Shown: piece after piece, positions 11,323 to 22,592 of the stretch
How the letters are laid out: each line of letters begins with the position of its first letter
How positions within the stretch are numbered: the first letter of the stretch is position 1
Source: Chrysoperla carnea
Lineage: Eukaryota; Arthropoda; Insecta; Neuroptera; Chrysopidae
DNA length: 64,000 bases
NCBI RefSeq assembly: GCF_905475395.1
Contig: NC_058342.1
Location: 19,316,640 to 19,380,639, forward strand
Direction of reading: 5' to 3'
Position numbers and translations under genes: made by a program
Notes under the pieces: model-generated
Databases searched by the model: none
Seen by the model: the letters and a program-made list of their open reading frames with translations, nothing else
Told to the model about the DNA's origin: nothing

Positions 11323-12570
11323 TGTGTATAAGTGAATGTGTTTTTGTTATTTTTTTTCATCAAGACTATAAACATGTTTGATTTAATGACTTTCCTGTCA
11401 AAGAACACTAATCATTCGTAAAGTAGCTAAAAATTTTTGCTTAATAATTACTCATGTTTGTTTTTCTCCGATTTCATTTCACCATTCAATGATAATTTCT
11501 TTGAATAACAAATAAACTTTATCTTCTGTTATAATTTTTATTTTTTGTGAACATAGTTGAAAAATTGTGGTTTTATCTATAAATTATGTTGATAAGAAGG
11601 CCCAGTTTTCATTCTTATGCGATTATTCAAGATATGGGTGTTTAAGTAAACCATAATCGCACAATATTTAAAAAAAAACTCAAGTTAACCGCCTTAAACA
11701 CATAAAAAGCCTTTGATCGTGTTTCCTTTGGGTTTTGTGAATTTTTTCATTTTAACGTAAAGAAAGTCCGAAAAGTTCTAAATTTATATGCAAAACTTTT
11801 TATTGAATTATACTCATAAACTATACGTATCACCAAAAATTTTACCAGGTTAGCAAAAACAGGTGAGATTGGTGAAAGAATCTGGTTTAAATGATGGTAG
11901 AGATATTAGAAATTGTGAGAATTTACCCGACCTAGGGGGAGGAGGCAAACAATCGGCAGGGGCGGCAAATCTTTAACATATTATATACAGTAATCTCGAT
12001 AATCGAGGCTCATTAAGACCAGGGCTATTCCAAAAACTGTGTATGGAAAAAAAAATTCAAATTGTATTAACAAGAATTAATCTTCTACACCAAACGATGT
12101 AACTCTTGTGAATTTTTTTCTCTCATCTGAAGAGTAAACCTGAAATTGGACATTTGAAAGCAACCTACAAAACAGACGCCACGAGAGGTTTCTAAAAAAA
12201 TTATTATTCATAGTAAATTTTTTTCTTGTTATTAACCTTCAAACAAAAAGACTTCAAACAAAGCGAGGAGGTTATCAATTCGACTGTATTTTTTTTGTTT
12301 TAAATGTTTGTTGCCTCAGAACTTTCGACTTTGTGAACCGATTTTGATGATTCTTTATCTATTTGAAAGCTGTTGCTTCCCGTGTAGTTCCACTTCATTT
12401 TGGTTCAGTTCTGACAACGCCATCCATGAGAAAACCATAAAAGTCTTAAATTTGCATTAAGTGTGCACGGCAAGAGGATTAATAACTCAATATCACGCCA
12501 ACCGATTTCGATGATTCTTTTTTTAGTGACAAATTAGTTAGTGTACTTCAGATTCACTAAAAATCATAAA
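11057..12570. other. Spacer with (GT)n microsatellite
   Basis: An interrupted GT tract runs from about 11275 to 11328. A small palindrome ACGTTACGTAACGT lies near 11206. From about 12300 to 12560, phrases like AACCGATTTTGATGATTC and CCAACCGATTTCGATGATTC repeat, which is typical of decayed transposon text. No gene is supported. Confidence 0.6.
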
Positions 12571-12826
12571 ATAAAAAAAACTTTCAAAAAGAAAACAAAA
12601 AGAAAACCGACTTCAAAATATAGTTAAAATTATTGTTATTTTTGGAGTCCGTGTCAGCCAAGGAAACAACTTTGACAGAACAGTTTGCTACATTAGCTTG
12701 GCTGACACCGACTCCAAAAATAATAATGATTTCTACTACATTATATTATCGTTCTTTTTTTACTTTTTAGTGCATATTAATTTGTTTTGAAGTCAGTTTT
12801 CTTTTTGTTAAAAGTTTTTTTTATTT
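12571..12826. mobile_element. Foldback MITE with two-part arms
   Basis: The outer arms pair AAAAAGAAAACCGACTTCAAAA (12598-12619) with an inverted copy ending near 12826. The inner arms pair GTTATTTTTGGAGTCCGTGT and CAGCCAAG (about 12634-12661) with CTTGGCTGACACCGACTCC (about 12696-12715). Intervening segments differ in length. Non-coding; superfamily unknown. Confidence 0.75.
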
Positions 12827-13438
12827 TCAATATATAGTAAAAATTCATTTTTGTATAGCTCCTTTCGTTATAAGACGTCATTTCCTTCCTTTTAAGCTAA
12901 GAGAACAATTCTAGAAATTTTGGTTTGTAACTTACGATTGAACTAAGAGTGGTTTATGCCTATCGAATCTGAACTCATCAGGTATACTAATAAAAGAAAA
13001 CTCCTTGATGAAAGAATCGTTTATTTGTTAGACCTTTCATCATTTAAATGCCTATTTTTTATACGATGTGGATAAAGGTACGAATTCGAATCTTTAAATT
13101 CATTTCTATAAGGTAAATTATGATGTATAACATTTTCTTCCATTAAGCTTCTTGCAAGACTATTTGGATGGTTTCTGATCCTTTTCTTGCCAGTTTTTGT
13201 AAATTGCAGAATTTCCTGTTTGACTGTTTTAATTTGTAGGTCATGATAAAGCTCTTAATTTGTGACAAACCAAGTTGAATTGGTAACCATCCCTAGGGAT
13301 TTATTATGAAGTATGCAAAATTTTGTCGCTGGAGTGAGAGGCTGTTCTTAGGTCAAAAAAATATCTAAAAAAAAATTTCGTTTCTTGATTTTATTGCCAC
13401 GTATATTTTAAAAAATTATACCTTTAAATTTATCCCTA
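12827..13438. other. No supported feature
   Basis: A+T-rich spacer with no repeat termini, tRNA boxes or plausible coding frame seen. Confidence 0.5.
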
Positions 13439-13888
13439 TCCCTATATATTATAAATGTGAACGTCAGGATGTTTGTTTGTTTGTTACGCTTTCACGAAAA
13501 CACTAATGAATAGATTTGAATAAAACTTAACAATATATAGCTCATATATCAGAATAACAAATGAGCTATAATTTATAAAGATATATTTAAAAAAAAAAAA
13601 AAAAATTAAAAAATTTAATTTAATTTGACATTACCATAAATAACAGATTTCTGTAAAAAAAGTCAATATAAAACATATCGTGGCCATATTTTCTGACATA
13701 CTCAATGAATTATGACTATTTTACATTTAAAAAAGTAGAAAACCGTACATATATATATATATATATATTACCTATGTAAAACAATCCCTACCATTATTTC
13801 GAGTGTTATAGAAAAGAGATGAGTGAGAATAAAAGAGGTTGAGACTCAATAGAATACGGTGGTCTTTATCAATCTTTACTTTTCGAAA
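13439..13888 (+). mobile_element. Non-autonomous Helitron, copy a (3'-truncated)
   Basis: It begins TCCCTATATATTATAAATG immediately after an A, as expected for A/T insertion. It then has the conserved GTTTGTTTGTTACGCTTTCACG block and the TTTCTGACATACTCAATGAATTATGA block. The 3' end breaks off after TCTTTATCAATCTTTACTTTT, before the CCCAGCGAAGCGGG hairpin and CTAG end. It contains an (AT)n run near 13749-13768. No Rep/helicase coding sequence. Confidence 0.85.
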
Positions 13889-14092
13889 CACAAATTAGCA
13901 TAAGTCTTTGTTAAACGGATTGGATCACGAAGAAGCCATCTATCGATAAATATACTAGATGACTTTAATGGTTCTCTTACGAGGGATTATTTTACCCCGA
14001 GGATTCATTAAAGACTATTTTCTCCTATATTTCAAATTACTAGAATTGGAATGGAATAACTAAAATTCATATTTTATCATAATTTTCTTAAA

Positions 14093-14598
14093 TCCCTAAA
14101 TATTATAAATGTGAAAGTAAGGATGTTTGTTTGTTTGTCACACTTTTACGCAAAAACTAGCGAATAGTTTTTAATCAAACTGTACAGCAATATAGCTCAT
14201 ACATCAAAACAACACATAAGCAATAAATTAAAATGATACACATACTAAAAAGAGAAAAAATTTTTAAATAAATTTAATCTGACATTTACTATTTTAAATT
14301 TTTACAGAAATCTTTAATTTATGGTTCTAAATGATGATCATAGTTGGAGTTAACATCATCATTTTGAACTATAAATTAAAGATTTTTGTAAAAATTTAAA
14401 ATAGTAAATATCACAATTCATGGCTACCTTTTCTGATATACATAATTAAAAAATTGAAAACTGTGCCTATATTTTGGCTGCGTAAAACAATCCCTTCAAG
14501 TGTTATGGAACGTTGATAAGTGAGATCAAAAGAGGTGGAGGCTATAAAGAGGTGGTTTTTACTTTTAAGCCCAGTGAAGCGGGCGGATATTAAGCTAG
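14093..14598 (+). mobile_element. Non-autonomous Helitron, copy b (full length)
   Basis: A|TCCCTAAATATTATAAATG marks the 5' end, and CCCAGTGAAGCGGGCGGATA followed by CTAG|T marks the 3' end, matching the Helitron TC...CTRR pattern with a GC-rich element just inside the 3' end. An internal inverted repeat surrounds ATGATGATCATAG near 14330. The 21 bases left of the element (14072-14092) are repeated exactly to its right (14599-14619), which a Helitron should not generate. Confidence 0.88.
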
Positions 14599-15080
14599 TT
14601 TTATCATAATTTTCTTAAATATACCTACGCTATTTGAAAGTTGAATGTCATTGCATATCTTTAAGACAAGAATTAAAAGATACGAACTCGTATCTTTATC
14701 CACAGCGTTTTATATTCTTACGAACCATTCAATACTTATATACAAGGAATATTGTATTTATAAAAAGAAATAAGGGAACGATGGGTTTAAGCACAAAAGT
14801 AAACAAAATTTAATAAAATAAAAACTATTGTTTACAGTGCACAAAAAATTGTAAGTACAAATTTTTTTTTTATGATGATCATGTTGTCGAGTGTATACAC
14901 ACGGTATGTCAATATTAAATCTATGTTAATATTTACAGTATTATTTTTGTGTAACACAACCCCACATTTCCTCTATTAATGTAGCATAAATGTACGTCTA
15001 TGCGTTGCCGTTAAAGCACGTAATGCAGGCATTCTATATACTAGAGTGATTACAAAAATAGTTTATCCTTGACGTATAGT

Positions 15081-15367
15081 CGCCCTATTAGCTCAGTTGG
15101 TTAAGGCGTAACCAATTCCGTCCTCAGTTTGCTTAGGGTAGGTGGTTCAATTCCCGTTGTCGCAACAAAATTAATTTAAACATTAGTTGTGATGGGCTGG
15201 TGTAGTGCATGGTATATGCATGAAGGAGGTGCACTCAGCCTCTGAAATGGAGGAGCTGATAAATGAAATTATCAGCGGAAAGGTGGTAAAACACATCTAT
15301 GGTATCACAATGTGCTCTATAGCCTGAGTGTGTCCTTCGTGGACATCCAACATAACCTAACCTAACT
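15081..15367 (+). mobile_element. tRNA-like SINE, copy 3
   Basis: Near full length. The A-box-like TTAGCTCAGTTGG, the B-box-like GGTTCAATTCCCG, the body hairpin CTGATAAATGAAATTATCAG and a tail of two CCTAA units are all present. GACGTATAGT to the left and GATGTAGGAT to the right may be a diverged target-site duplication. Confidence 0.87.
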
Positions 15368-16018
15368 GATGTAGGATATGGAGGAAAAATGAAATTGAGT
15401 TTGGGGGTTTTATTTAATATTCAATAATAATTAATGCATCATCCTTATCCACGAATAAATGTAAAATAAAAAATTTTTACGAAAAGGACGTACCCTGACT
15501 TTTATGACATTTATAGAAAAAAATAGACAATTATTTTACTATGTTTTGGAAAAGGACAAAATATTCATGATTAGTTTAAAATATTTATGATTAGTTTTAC
15601 ATGCACCTACGATAATCCAGTGGCCAAAAAAATATTGTATGTGTGTTGGACATAATCAAACCAGCATTAATAAGACATGGTTATTTTTAAAAAAATGATG
15701 ACTCTAGATATTTTTATTTTGAATTTAATCGAATTTTGTTATTCAAATGTATCTATTAAGCTAACAACTTAACACTATTAAAAAATGAATTAGTCAGACC
15801 GATCGATTGCTCTAGCAATCCTTTTATTAAACATTAAATATTACAAAATATAATCAAACAAAACAAAAAAAGATAAATGTCTTGTTATATGATATTTTGA
15901 TGCTTGCAATCAAAGAGAGTTTAGTATAAGAGACTTTATTTCGAGTTCATTGGTGAAGATTCCATATTTCTAGCATGTATAGAACAGAAAATCGATATTT
16001 TTGAGTGGTTTTTTCGCG
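15368..16018. other. No supported feature
   Basis: A+T-rich spacer between a SINE and an R7 terminal-repeat fragment. No coding or repeat boundary recognised. Confidence 0.5.
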
Positions 16019-16090
16019 CGATATCCTACCGGGCTACCCACCGGCAACCTGCACTTTTACGTTCATGAGCATTTTTTAAGGAGAACTAAC
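16019..16090 (-). mobile_element. Solo terminal repeat of element R7
   Basis: CGATATCCTACCGGGCTACC, CACCGGCAACCTGC and TTTTACGTTCATGAGCATTT match the right terminal repeat of the element at 37578-38509. No partner terminus is found close by, so this is a remnant. Confidence 0.65.
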
Positions 16091-16254
16091 ATGCATTGCT
16101 GATTCAAGAATGCAAATCGATCCAAATACTAATAATTGTAAATATGAAGAACAAGAATCTTGTCGTCTCAATATAACATGTATTGATTGAAATGCCATTT
16201 TTACTTTATTATATTATAAATATAACAAATAAATATAAAAGTATGGCGATATAT

Positions 16255-17206
16255 TTTGAGGGTCCCTGACGTCCGTCGGTATGTCGGTATGTCGGTATGT
16301 CTGTAACCAAGCTGGAGCCTTCAATTTTCAACCGATTTTTCTCAAACTCGGTACATAGGTTCAGTTTGGTCATAATTCCAGACGATTTATTTCATTTTTT
16401 CCCTAGGCCTTTTTTCAAGGGTACTTGAATGGGTACAACCACAACAAGGGTACTCTAGGCCAAAACAAGATTTTTGGGGTTTTCTCAAAAGCGGTTCTAA
16501 CGATTTGGATTAAACTGGGCATAATGCTAGACCTTAAGATGTTCCTAAGATTGGTATAAACCACATAGCCGGGAAAAATCGAGAAGGCCCACACCCTAGG
16601 GAAAACCTTTCCAAATACAGGAAAATGGGATTTTCTAGGGAGAAGCTGAGGGTCCTAGGTTAAATATTACTCCCCTCTGAGACCCCTCCCCTTGGAGCCG
16701 TGGAGTTGGAGGGGATGAAATCGTCAAAATTGGTCTAATCAACATTACCCGAAATTGATCAAATATTATTTAAAATGCCTTTTTAAGTAACTTTTGTAAC
16801 TTGGTAATATTTGCTTAACCTCACTCTTACCAAACTACATCCTTCTAAATATTATATTAAATCCAATAAATACCTAAGCCTGTTCCTCATTACCGTATGA
16901 TTCTAAATATATCGCTATGCTTGTATCTATAGCTGATATAAAATTAAATTTGGGAAAAATAATAAATTATCCAAAAATTACCTACCTTTTACTAAAAAAT
17001 TATTTTGACAAAAAATTATTACATCATAAAGAATGTAAAAAAAATCGAGAAGGGCCACACTCAAGGAAAATCTTTCCAAATACAGGAAAATGAGATATTC
17101 TAGGGAGAGGCTAAAAGAACAACAATGAAACTTCGCATTAAGATATATATCAACAAGGTCCTTGGTTTGATATAACTTCCCTCTGGAATCCCTCACTCTA
17201 TTACTA
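16255..17206 (+). repeat. G+C-richer unclassified repeat with internal direct copy
   Basis: It opens with a GTCGGTAT-type tract (about 16272-16302), then non-coding text of higher G+C than its surroundings up to about 16740. AAATCGAGAAGG, CCTTTCCAAATACAGGAAAA and TTCTAGGGAGA occur at about 16570-16695 and again, diverged, at about 17036-17206. The short-tandem core recalls the Helentron-like elements, but the rest does not match them. Family unknown. Confidence 0.5.
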
Positions 17207-17855
17207 AGACTGTAAGAAACTGAAGCATTTCCTTGTTTTCAAATAATTCTTACAATTGGCTGCTTTTAATAAAAATATTACAAGAATAATATATCAATTT
17301 TAATATAATAAAGTCTTGTCCGATGTTTCGGACCGTTTTTTTTGTTTTATAAATACTTCTTTAAAGCAGCTTGACCAGGCAATACAAAGAATTCCATGCG
17401 TAAAAATGAATGCCTAGTAGAAAGTGATCAAAGCTTTTATATCAGGTACTATGACAATTCTGTAGAAGATTCTATAAAATATTTGCAGTTTACACTTTAC
17501 CGATGACACATATATGAATGTATGTATGCTTTCTCTCGTATCTTTTTTGTTCGTATTAAAAGAAGTGATGTGGAATCGTTTTTATGTGATTAAAAAAAAT
17601 TTTTTTTGATTCTGATTGTATTTTAATGTAAATTTTTGCAATATTTTTGGAGTAAAAGCGTCACTCATGCGTAAAATAAAGGATAAGGTATTTTACCCAC
17701 AAATTAATGTAGTCATTTTCTATATGTATTTTTTATTATCAATTGGTTGAATGTGTTCTTATTGTTTGGATTATATTTTATATTTTGATGAAAAATTATT
17801 GTTATCGGGCTTAAAGAGATTTTAATTGTGTATTGTGTTGGTATGTTAATATGAC
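17207..17855. other. No supported feature
   Basis: A+T-rich spacer. No supported ORF, repeat terminus or RNA gene. Confidence 0.5.
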
Positions 17856-18382
17856 CCTAAGTACAGCATAATTTTCATTCCAATGGTCAAAATATGGATT
17901 AAGATACTTCTGGTCATGCTGATCAAAAGTTTTTATGAACTCAGCCCTTAAAAACGCATCCCTTTTAAGCTACGGCCCTTCAAAGGTTATGCCTACATAA
18001 GATATTGATTTTTTGTTTCCGTTAAAATTTGTTGAAAAGTATAGATTAAGGTAGTTTAGATCATACTGATCAAAAGTTCTTACGGATTCAACCCTCAAAA
18101 ACCCTTCCAGTATAATAATTCACGGATTTATGACGAAAAGAATGTTTTGTGTACTACACGGTCAGAAGTCTTTTGTGGATATAACTATGTCAGTATCGGT
18201 TTGCACGCCATACTGATTCCACAATTGAGACAATATTAACATTAGCAATAGTTATGGCGGACGATTCATTGCAGTATGGGAGTTCATAGAGTAGAATCTA
18301 AATTTCGAGTTCTTGAAATGATTTGAAAATTGAGAGAATAGTAACATTAGCAATAGTTATGGCGGACGAGTCAATGCAGTAT
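17856..18382 (+). repeat. Two local direct duplications
   Basis: First pair: a GGATTAAGATACTTCTGGTC and CTGATCAAAAGTTTTTA block near 17890-17960 is repeated with changes near 18045-18110. Second pair: AACATTAGCAATAGTTATGG with CGGACGA and TGCAGTATG occurs at about 18223-18280 and again at about 18325-18382. Non-coding and of unknown origin. Confidence 0.65.
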
Positions 18383-19325
18383 GATAGGCAGGCTCATATA
18401 GCGAAATCATTTTGAAAAAACGAAACAGTTTTCCAGAAAATCGTCAAATACGAATTTTCACACATTACGCATACCAAAAAAGTGGTTAATGGAAGTTTAT
18501 AACTGTTGGAAGTTATCAAAATTTCGAGGTAATTCTATTCGAGTATTCAAAATGAGAGTTTTTTAACAACGAATAAAGTATGTTAAAAGTGGCATCCAAA
18601 TTTCAAGCTTTTCCTGGTTACAAGCTGGCAGTGACACCTTTTGAAAAAACCCAACAGTCCCAGCACCTAGTATAATTTCACGTTCTTTTACAGATTTTTA
18701 AGGAAATTCGTTCCTGACGGGGGTCCCTCAACCGAACTCGTTTTGTTCTTCATTTTACATCCTATAAGCTACATATCACAAAATTCTTCTTCACGTAACC
18801 TTCGAATTAAAAATTTGTGCTAGTAGCGGTGATTAAAGTTAATTATGATATTTGATTAACTTAAATTATGAAAAAACAGCAGCAATATTTCCGACATAAT
18901 GTAAAAATTTTGTAATTTGAGTGCTTTCAAAATTAAATGGTTTCATCCTAAATTAATGGAAAAATAATTATTTAGCCATTAACAGGTGTAAATAAATAGT
19001 TAGGGGCCTTAATTGACAGCATCGTTAGCAGTTATCAACATATGTATCAATACCGGCATTCATAGTTAATTATGCAATTACAGTAATTAAAACAATGGAT
19101 CATTATATATGAGAATTTATTACCGTTATTCATTTGTCCGAAAAAGTAAAAGATGCAAATTTTCTACAATCTTCCATTGCTAAAATTAATAGTTTTATTA
19201 GTTTTCAAAAATTTACTCAACTTCAAATGATTGTACCTTCGAATACAAAATCCAGTCATTTTTCAATCATTTGGAACAGAAATTTTTTCAATAGAATTTT
19301 AGAGGAGAATTAGTGCTTAAAAAGT
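18383..19325. other. No supported feature
   Basis: A+T-rich spacer with no recognised coding, RNA or repeat signal. Confidence 0.5.
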
Positions 19326-19565
19326 CGCCCTATTAGCTCAATTAGTTAAGGCGTAACCAATTCCGTCCGCGTCGCAACAAAATTAATTTAATTAATAGTT
19401 GTGATGGGCTGGTGTAGTGCATGGTATATGCACTCAGCCTCTGAAATTGAGTATCTGATAAATGAAATTATCAGAAGAAAGGTGTTAAAACACATATATA
19501 GTATCACAATGGGCTCTATAGCCTAAATGTGTCCTTCGTGGACAGCTAATATAATCTAACCTAAT
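19326..19565 (+). mobile_element. tRNA-like SINE, copy 4 (internally deleted)
   Basis: The A-box-like head is present. The sequence then jumps from GTCCGC straight to GTCGCAACAAAATTAATT, deleting the B-box region. The body and a diverged tail (TCTAACCTAA) follow. Flanks GTGCTTAAAAA and GTGCTAAACAAA look like an aged target-site duplication. Loss of the B box would be expected to silence Pol III transcription. Confidence 0.85.
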
Positions 19566-19680
19566 CATGTGCTAAACAAAACCATAATAATCCGAAATTG
19601 GGGAATGACTATCCCCCAAAAATGCATTTATTTGTATAAATTTGTCTCGTATTTCTTTCTTATCTGTCAGCATTTTCACA

Positions 19681-19957
19681 AAATAATCTGACATTTTACT
19701 GCAACATCTATGATCATCATTTTGAAGCATAAATTAAAGATTTCTGTTAAAATTTAAAGTAGTAAATGTCAAACAAATCATGGCCATCTTTTCTGAAATA
19801 CTTAATGAATTACAACTATTTTTTATTTTTTTTAAATTGAAAAGTATGCATACATTTTAGTGTTATGGAAGAGGAATAAGTGAGATTAAGAGAGGTGGAG
19901 GTTATAAGCGGTGGTTTTTACTTTTAAGTACAGTGATGCGGGTGGGTATGAAGCTAG
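19681..19957 (+). mobile_element. Non-autonomous Helitron, copy c (5'-truncated)
   Basis: It starts inside the element at AATCTGACATTTTACTGC and runs through ATGATCATCATTTTGAAGC to AAGTACAGTGATGCGGGTGG and CTAG|T. It is separated from copy d by only 18 bp. Confidence 0.8.
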
Positions 19958-19975
19958 TAATAAAATATAACTAAC

Positions 19976-20343
19976 TCTATATATTATGAATGCGAAAGTA
20001 AGCATGTTTATCTGTTTGTTTGTTTGTCTGTTACGCTTTCACGCTAAAACTAATATAGCTGATATATGAGAATAACACATGAGATATAATTTATAAAGAT
20101 ATATTAATTAACAAATAAAAAAAATTTAAAAATTTAATTTGACATGACAGATTTCTGTAAAAGTAGTCATTTGACATTACCATAAATTACAGATTTCTGT
20201 AAAAATAGTCAATATAAAATATTTCACGGCCATCTTTTCTGATGTACCAATGTTTCCAATATGTCGAAAAAAGGGGATAAGCTAGAGCAATCTTTATCAA
20301 TTTTTACTTTTAAACCCAGCGAAGCTGGTGGGTATCACTCTAG
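19976..20343 (+). mobile_element. Non-autonomous Helitron, copy d
   Basis: 5' TCTATATATTATGAATGCG, the GTTTGTTTGTTTGTCTGTTACG block, a duplicated CATAAATTACAGATTTCTGT block (about 20141-20200), 3' CCCAGCGAAGCTGGTGGG and CTAG|T. The middle is shorter than in copies e or l. Confidence 0.85.
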
Positions 20344-20670
20344 TACTGAATATAAATATACTTAATTGTATTACTGATGACAACACCTGTAAACTAGAAG
20401 TTATGAAACTATTAAGATTATTAAAATAAACTACAAATGAAATGAATATTTTAATGGATGATGGACTGTGGCGAAAAGTTTTAAACAGACAATAAAACAA
20501 TTGTTTTGAATGAAATATATCATTTTATTAAAACTTTGTTGATATATGATATTATTAAAGGTTTTCCATTATGAGCGATAGAGCTTCAAACTTAAATTAA
20601 ACAAGTATTTTGATTGCGCGCTTGAATTTGAATACGGATGCAGAAATTTTGCAAAATCCCCTTCTAAAAA

Positions 20671-20740
20671 TGCTCCTGAACGTAAAAATGGGGTGGGTTA
20701 AACGCTAGGATATTGTTTAAACTAATTTATTTTAAACAAA
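20671..20740 (+). mobile_element. Solo terminal repeat of element R7
   Basis: TGCTCCTGAACGTAAAAATG and TAGGATATTGTTTAAACTAA match the left terminal repeat at 37610-37680. A Helentron-like fragment follows directly. No opposite terminus is seen. Confidence 0.6.
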
Positions 20741-21066
20741 TAAATAATATTGAAAGAATCGGAATACCTGGTACAGATGTTCATAAAATTACTAAATTAA
20801 AACATTTCCGGTTGTCCACTGTCTGTCTGTCCGTCTATAAACACGATAACTCAAAAAAACGAAAGAGGTATCAAGCTGAAATTTTTATAAAGTGCTCCGG
20901 ACATAGAAATTCAGTTTGAGTTCATAAATGAGCAACATAGAATCTTGGGTACGTAGGACCCATCTTATAAATCGTTAGAGATAGAACAAACTAAGTTTCA
21001 ATGCGTAGCTATTATATTTTCTTTTTTGTAAATTTTTGTTTGAAACATTTTTCGCAAACATCACTG
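20741..21066 (+). mobile_element. DINE-1/Helentron-like element, copy C (both ends lost)
   Basis: It contains the GTTCATAAAATTAC block, TTTCCGGTTGTCC, a short GTCTGTCTGTCCGTC tract, CGATAACTCAAAAAA and CGTTAGAGATAGAACAAA. It stops at CGCAAACATCACTGAG. An open frame (20713-20919) overlapping it is repeat sequence, not a gene. Confidence 0.7.
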
Positions 21067-21888
21067 AGACAAAATATTGGTTCATTTTAAAAAAATAAAA
21101 AAAAAAATGGCGGTTTAAAATTTGACAAATCTTCGAAACTAGTAGTTCTGTGAAAGATTCTCAGAAAACAAATAACAATTTTAGAAAATGCCTTCGAAAG
21201 GACGCCATTTGTTTTAGTTTTTTTAAACTTTTCTTATTTATTAAAAATAATGCAAGCACTAACATTCCTAACATGAATAGGTACAAGTTGTTTAATTTTA
21301 GGTTAATCTTATATTATTCTTAATGGAATGCCTTATAATTTATTTATTAGATATATTAGAGCTAAATTATAATAAATAGATTTGTCTAACTTGAAACTCA
21401 ATTCCAGTTTTATTTATAAAACATGAAACAAAAATATATTGAGATGTATGTACGATATTTTAACCAAATTACATTTCTATATTTTTACAAATCAGAATAC
21501 GGCCCTTTTTTGGTTCGTAAAAAGATCTTCAAAATACGCTACACTAACATGGAAAATTCAAAGGGCTATGACAATAATAAAACTGATTATTCGCCTTTTC
21601 AGAAACATAACGCTACATTCAATGAATTGCTACTAATTGGAAGTATTATTTTTACAAATACAAAAAGCTATCGAGTCTTTCTCATATTACAGGCTTTTTT
21701 GTAATATCTTTTTCAATTAAATGTGCAGTTGTAGAGTTATGCATGAAAATTTCGGGTTTTACGCATATCAGATTTAATAATAACGTCATAAAAGTATTCA
21801 TCGTTAAAAAAAGCCAACATTTCAACCACTTTTTCTGCTTTTAGCGAAAATGTGCACAATTACGTCAACTGTAATTTTAGTTTTCCAT
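21067..21888. other. No supported feature
   Basis: A 93-codon plus-strand frame (21423-21704) is rich in Tyr/Phe/Asn/Lys and matches no family I know. I treat it as chance in A+T-rich DNA. Confidence 0.45.
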
Positions 21889-22014
21889 AGTGCATGGTAT
21901 ATGCATGAAGGAGGTGCACTCAGCCTCTGAAATAGAAGAGCTGATAAATGAAATTATCAGCGGAAAGGTGGTAAAACACATATATGGTATCATAGTGGGT
22001 AAAACACATATATG
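21889..22014 (+). mobile_element. SINE fragment, copy 5
   Basis: Only the central body remains, from AGTGCATGGTATATGCATGA through CTGATAAATGAAATTATCAG to GGTAAAACACATATATGGTA. AAAACACATATATG then repeats once more. The head and CCTAA tail are absent. Confidence 0.8.
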
Positions 22015-22019
22015 ACGTA

Positions 22020-22105
22020 AAAAATCAACGATTGCTTGATCAACACTGTCTTTACACGTTATTTCAACAATTAACTCATTCAATTGTTTTTATTCATTTG
22101 TTATT
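22020..22105 (+). mobile_element. DINE-1/Helentron-like 3' end fragment
   Basis: CAACGATTGCTTGATCAACA, a diverged subterminal repeat (TTACACGTTAT) and the hairpin AACAATT/CAATTGTT lead into TCATTTGTTATT. It matches the last 85 bp of the complete copy D and abuts the SINE fragment. Confidence 0.7.
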
Positions 22106-22592
22106 CACAAATAACATTGATTCCATATTTTGTGTTGGTGCCTCTGGACACCAACACAAAAATAGTTTACCTACATATTTAATACCTAACTTTTCTATCG
22201 AATTTCAATATATTTAGGGATAATAATCTCTATCTCTTTTAATGGTGATTATTTCCAGGTATTCAATAAGGCCGGTGTAGTTTTAGTATTCGTAATTTAA
22301 TTTTGCTTGACTATTTTTTGTCCATTGGCCGGTTTTTTTTTTTTGTATTATTTTAACAATTCACAATTTTTATGGTTTTATTTTTCGTTACGATATATTC
22401 GAATAAAAATTGAGTATTATTTGTTAGGTATGGAAATTTTATAGGTGGGGGATTTATCAATATAATAGTGGTAGGAGTATTAACTGAATTGGGTGAAATG
22501 CAAAGGTATAATATGTATACAATTACAATATTAAAAATACCAGATGTTTTAAAACTTCTGTGAGCAACTATTGCAATAATCTTGTTCAGTTG

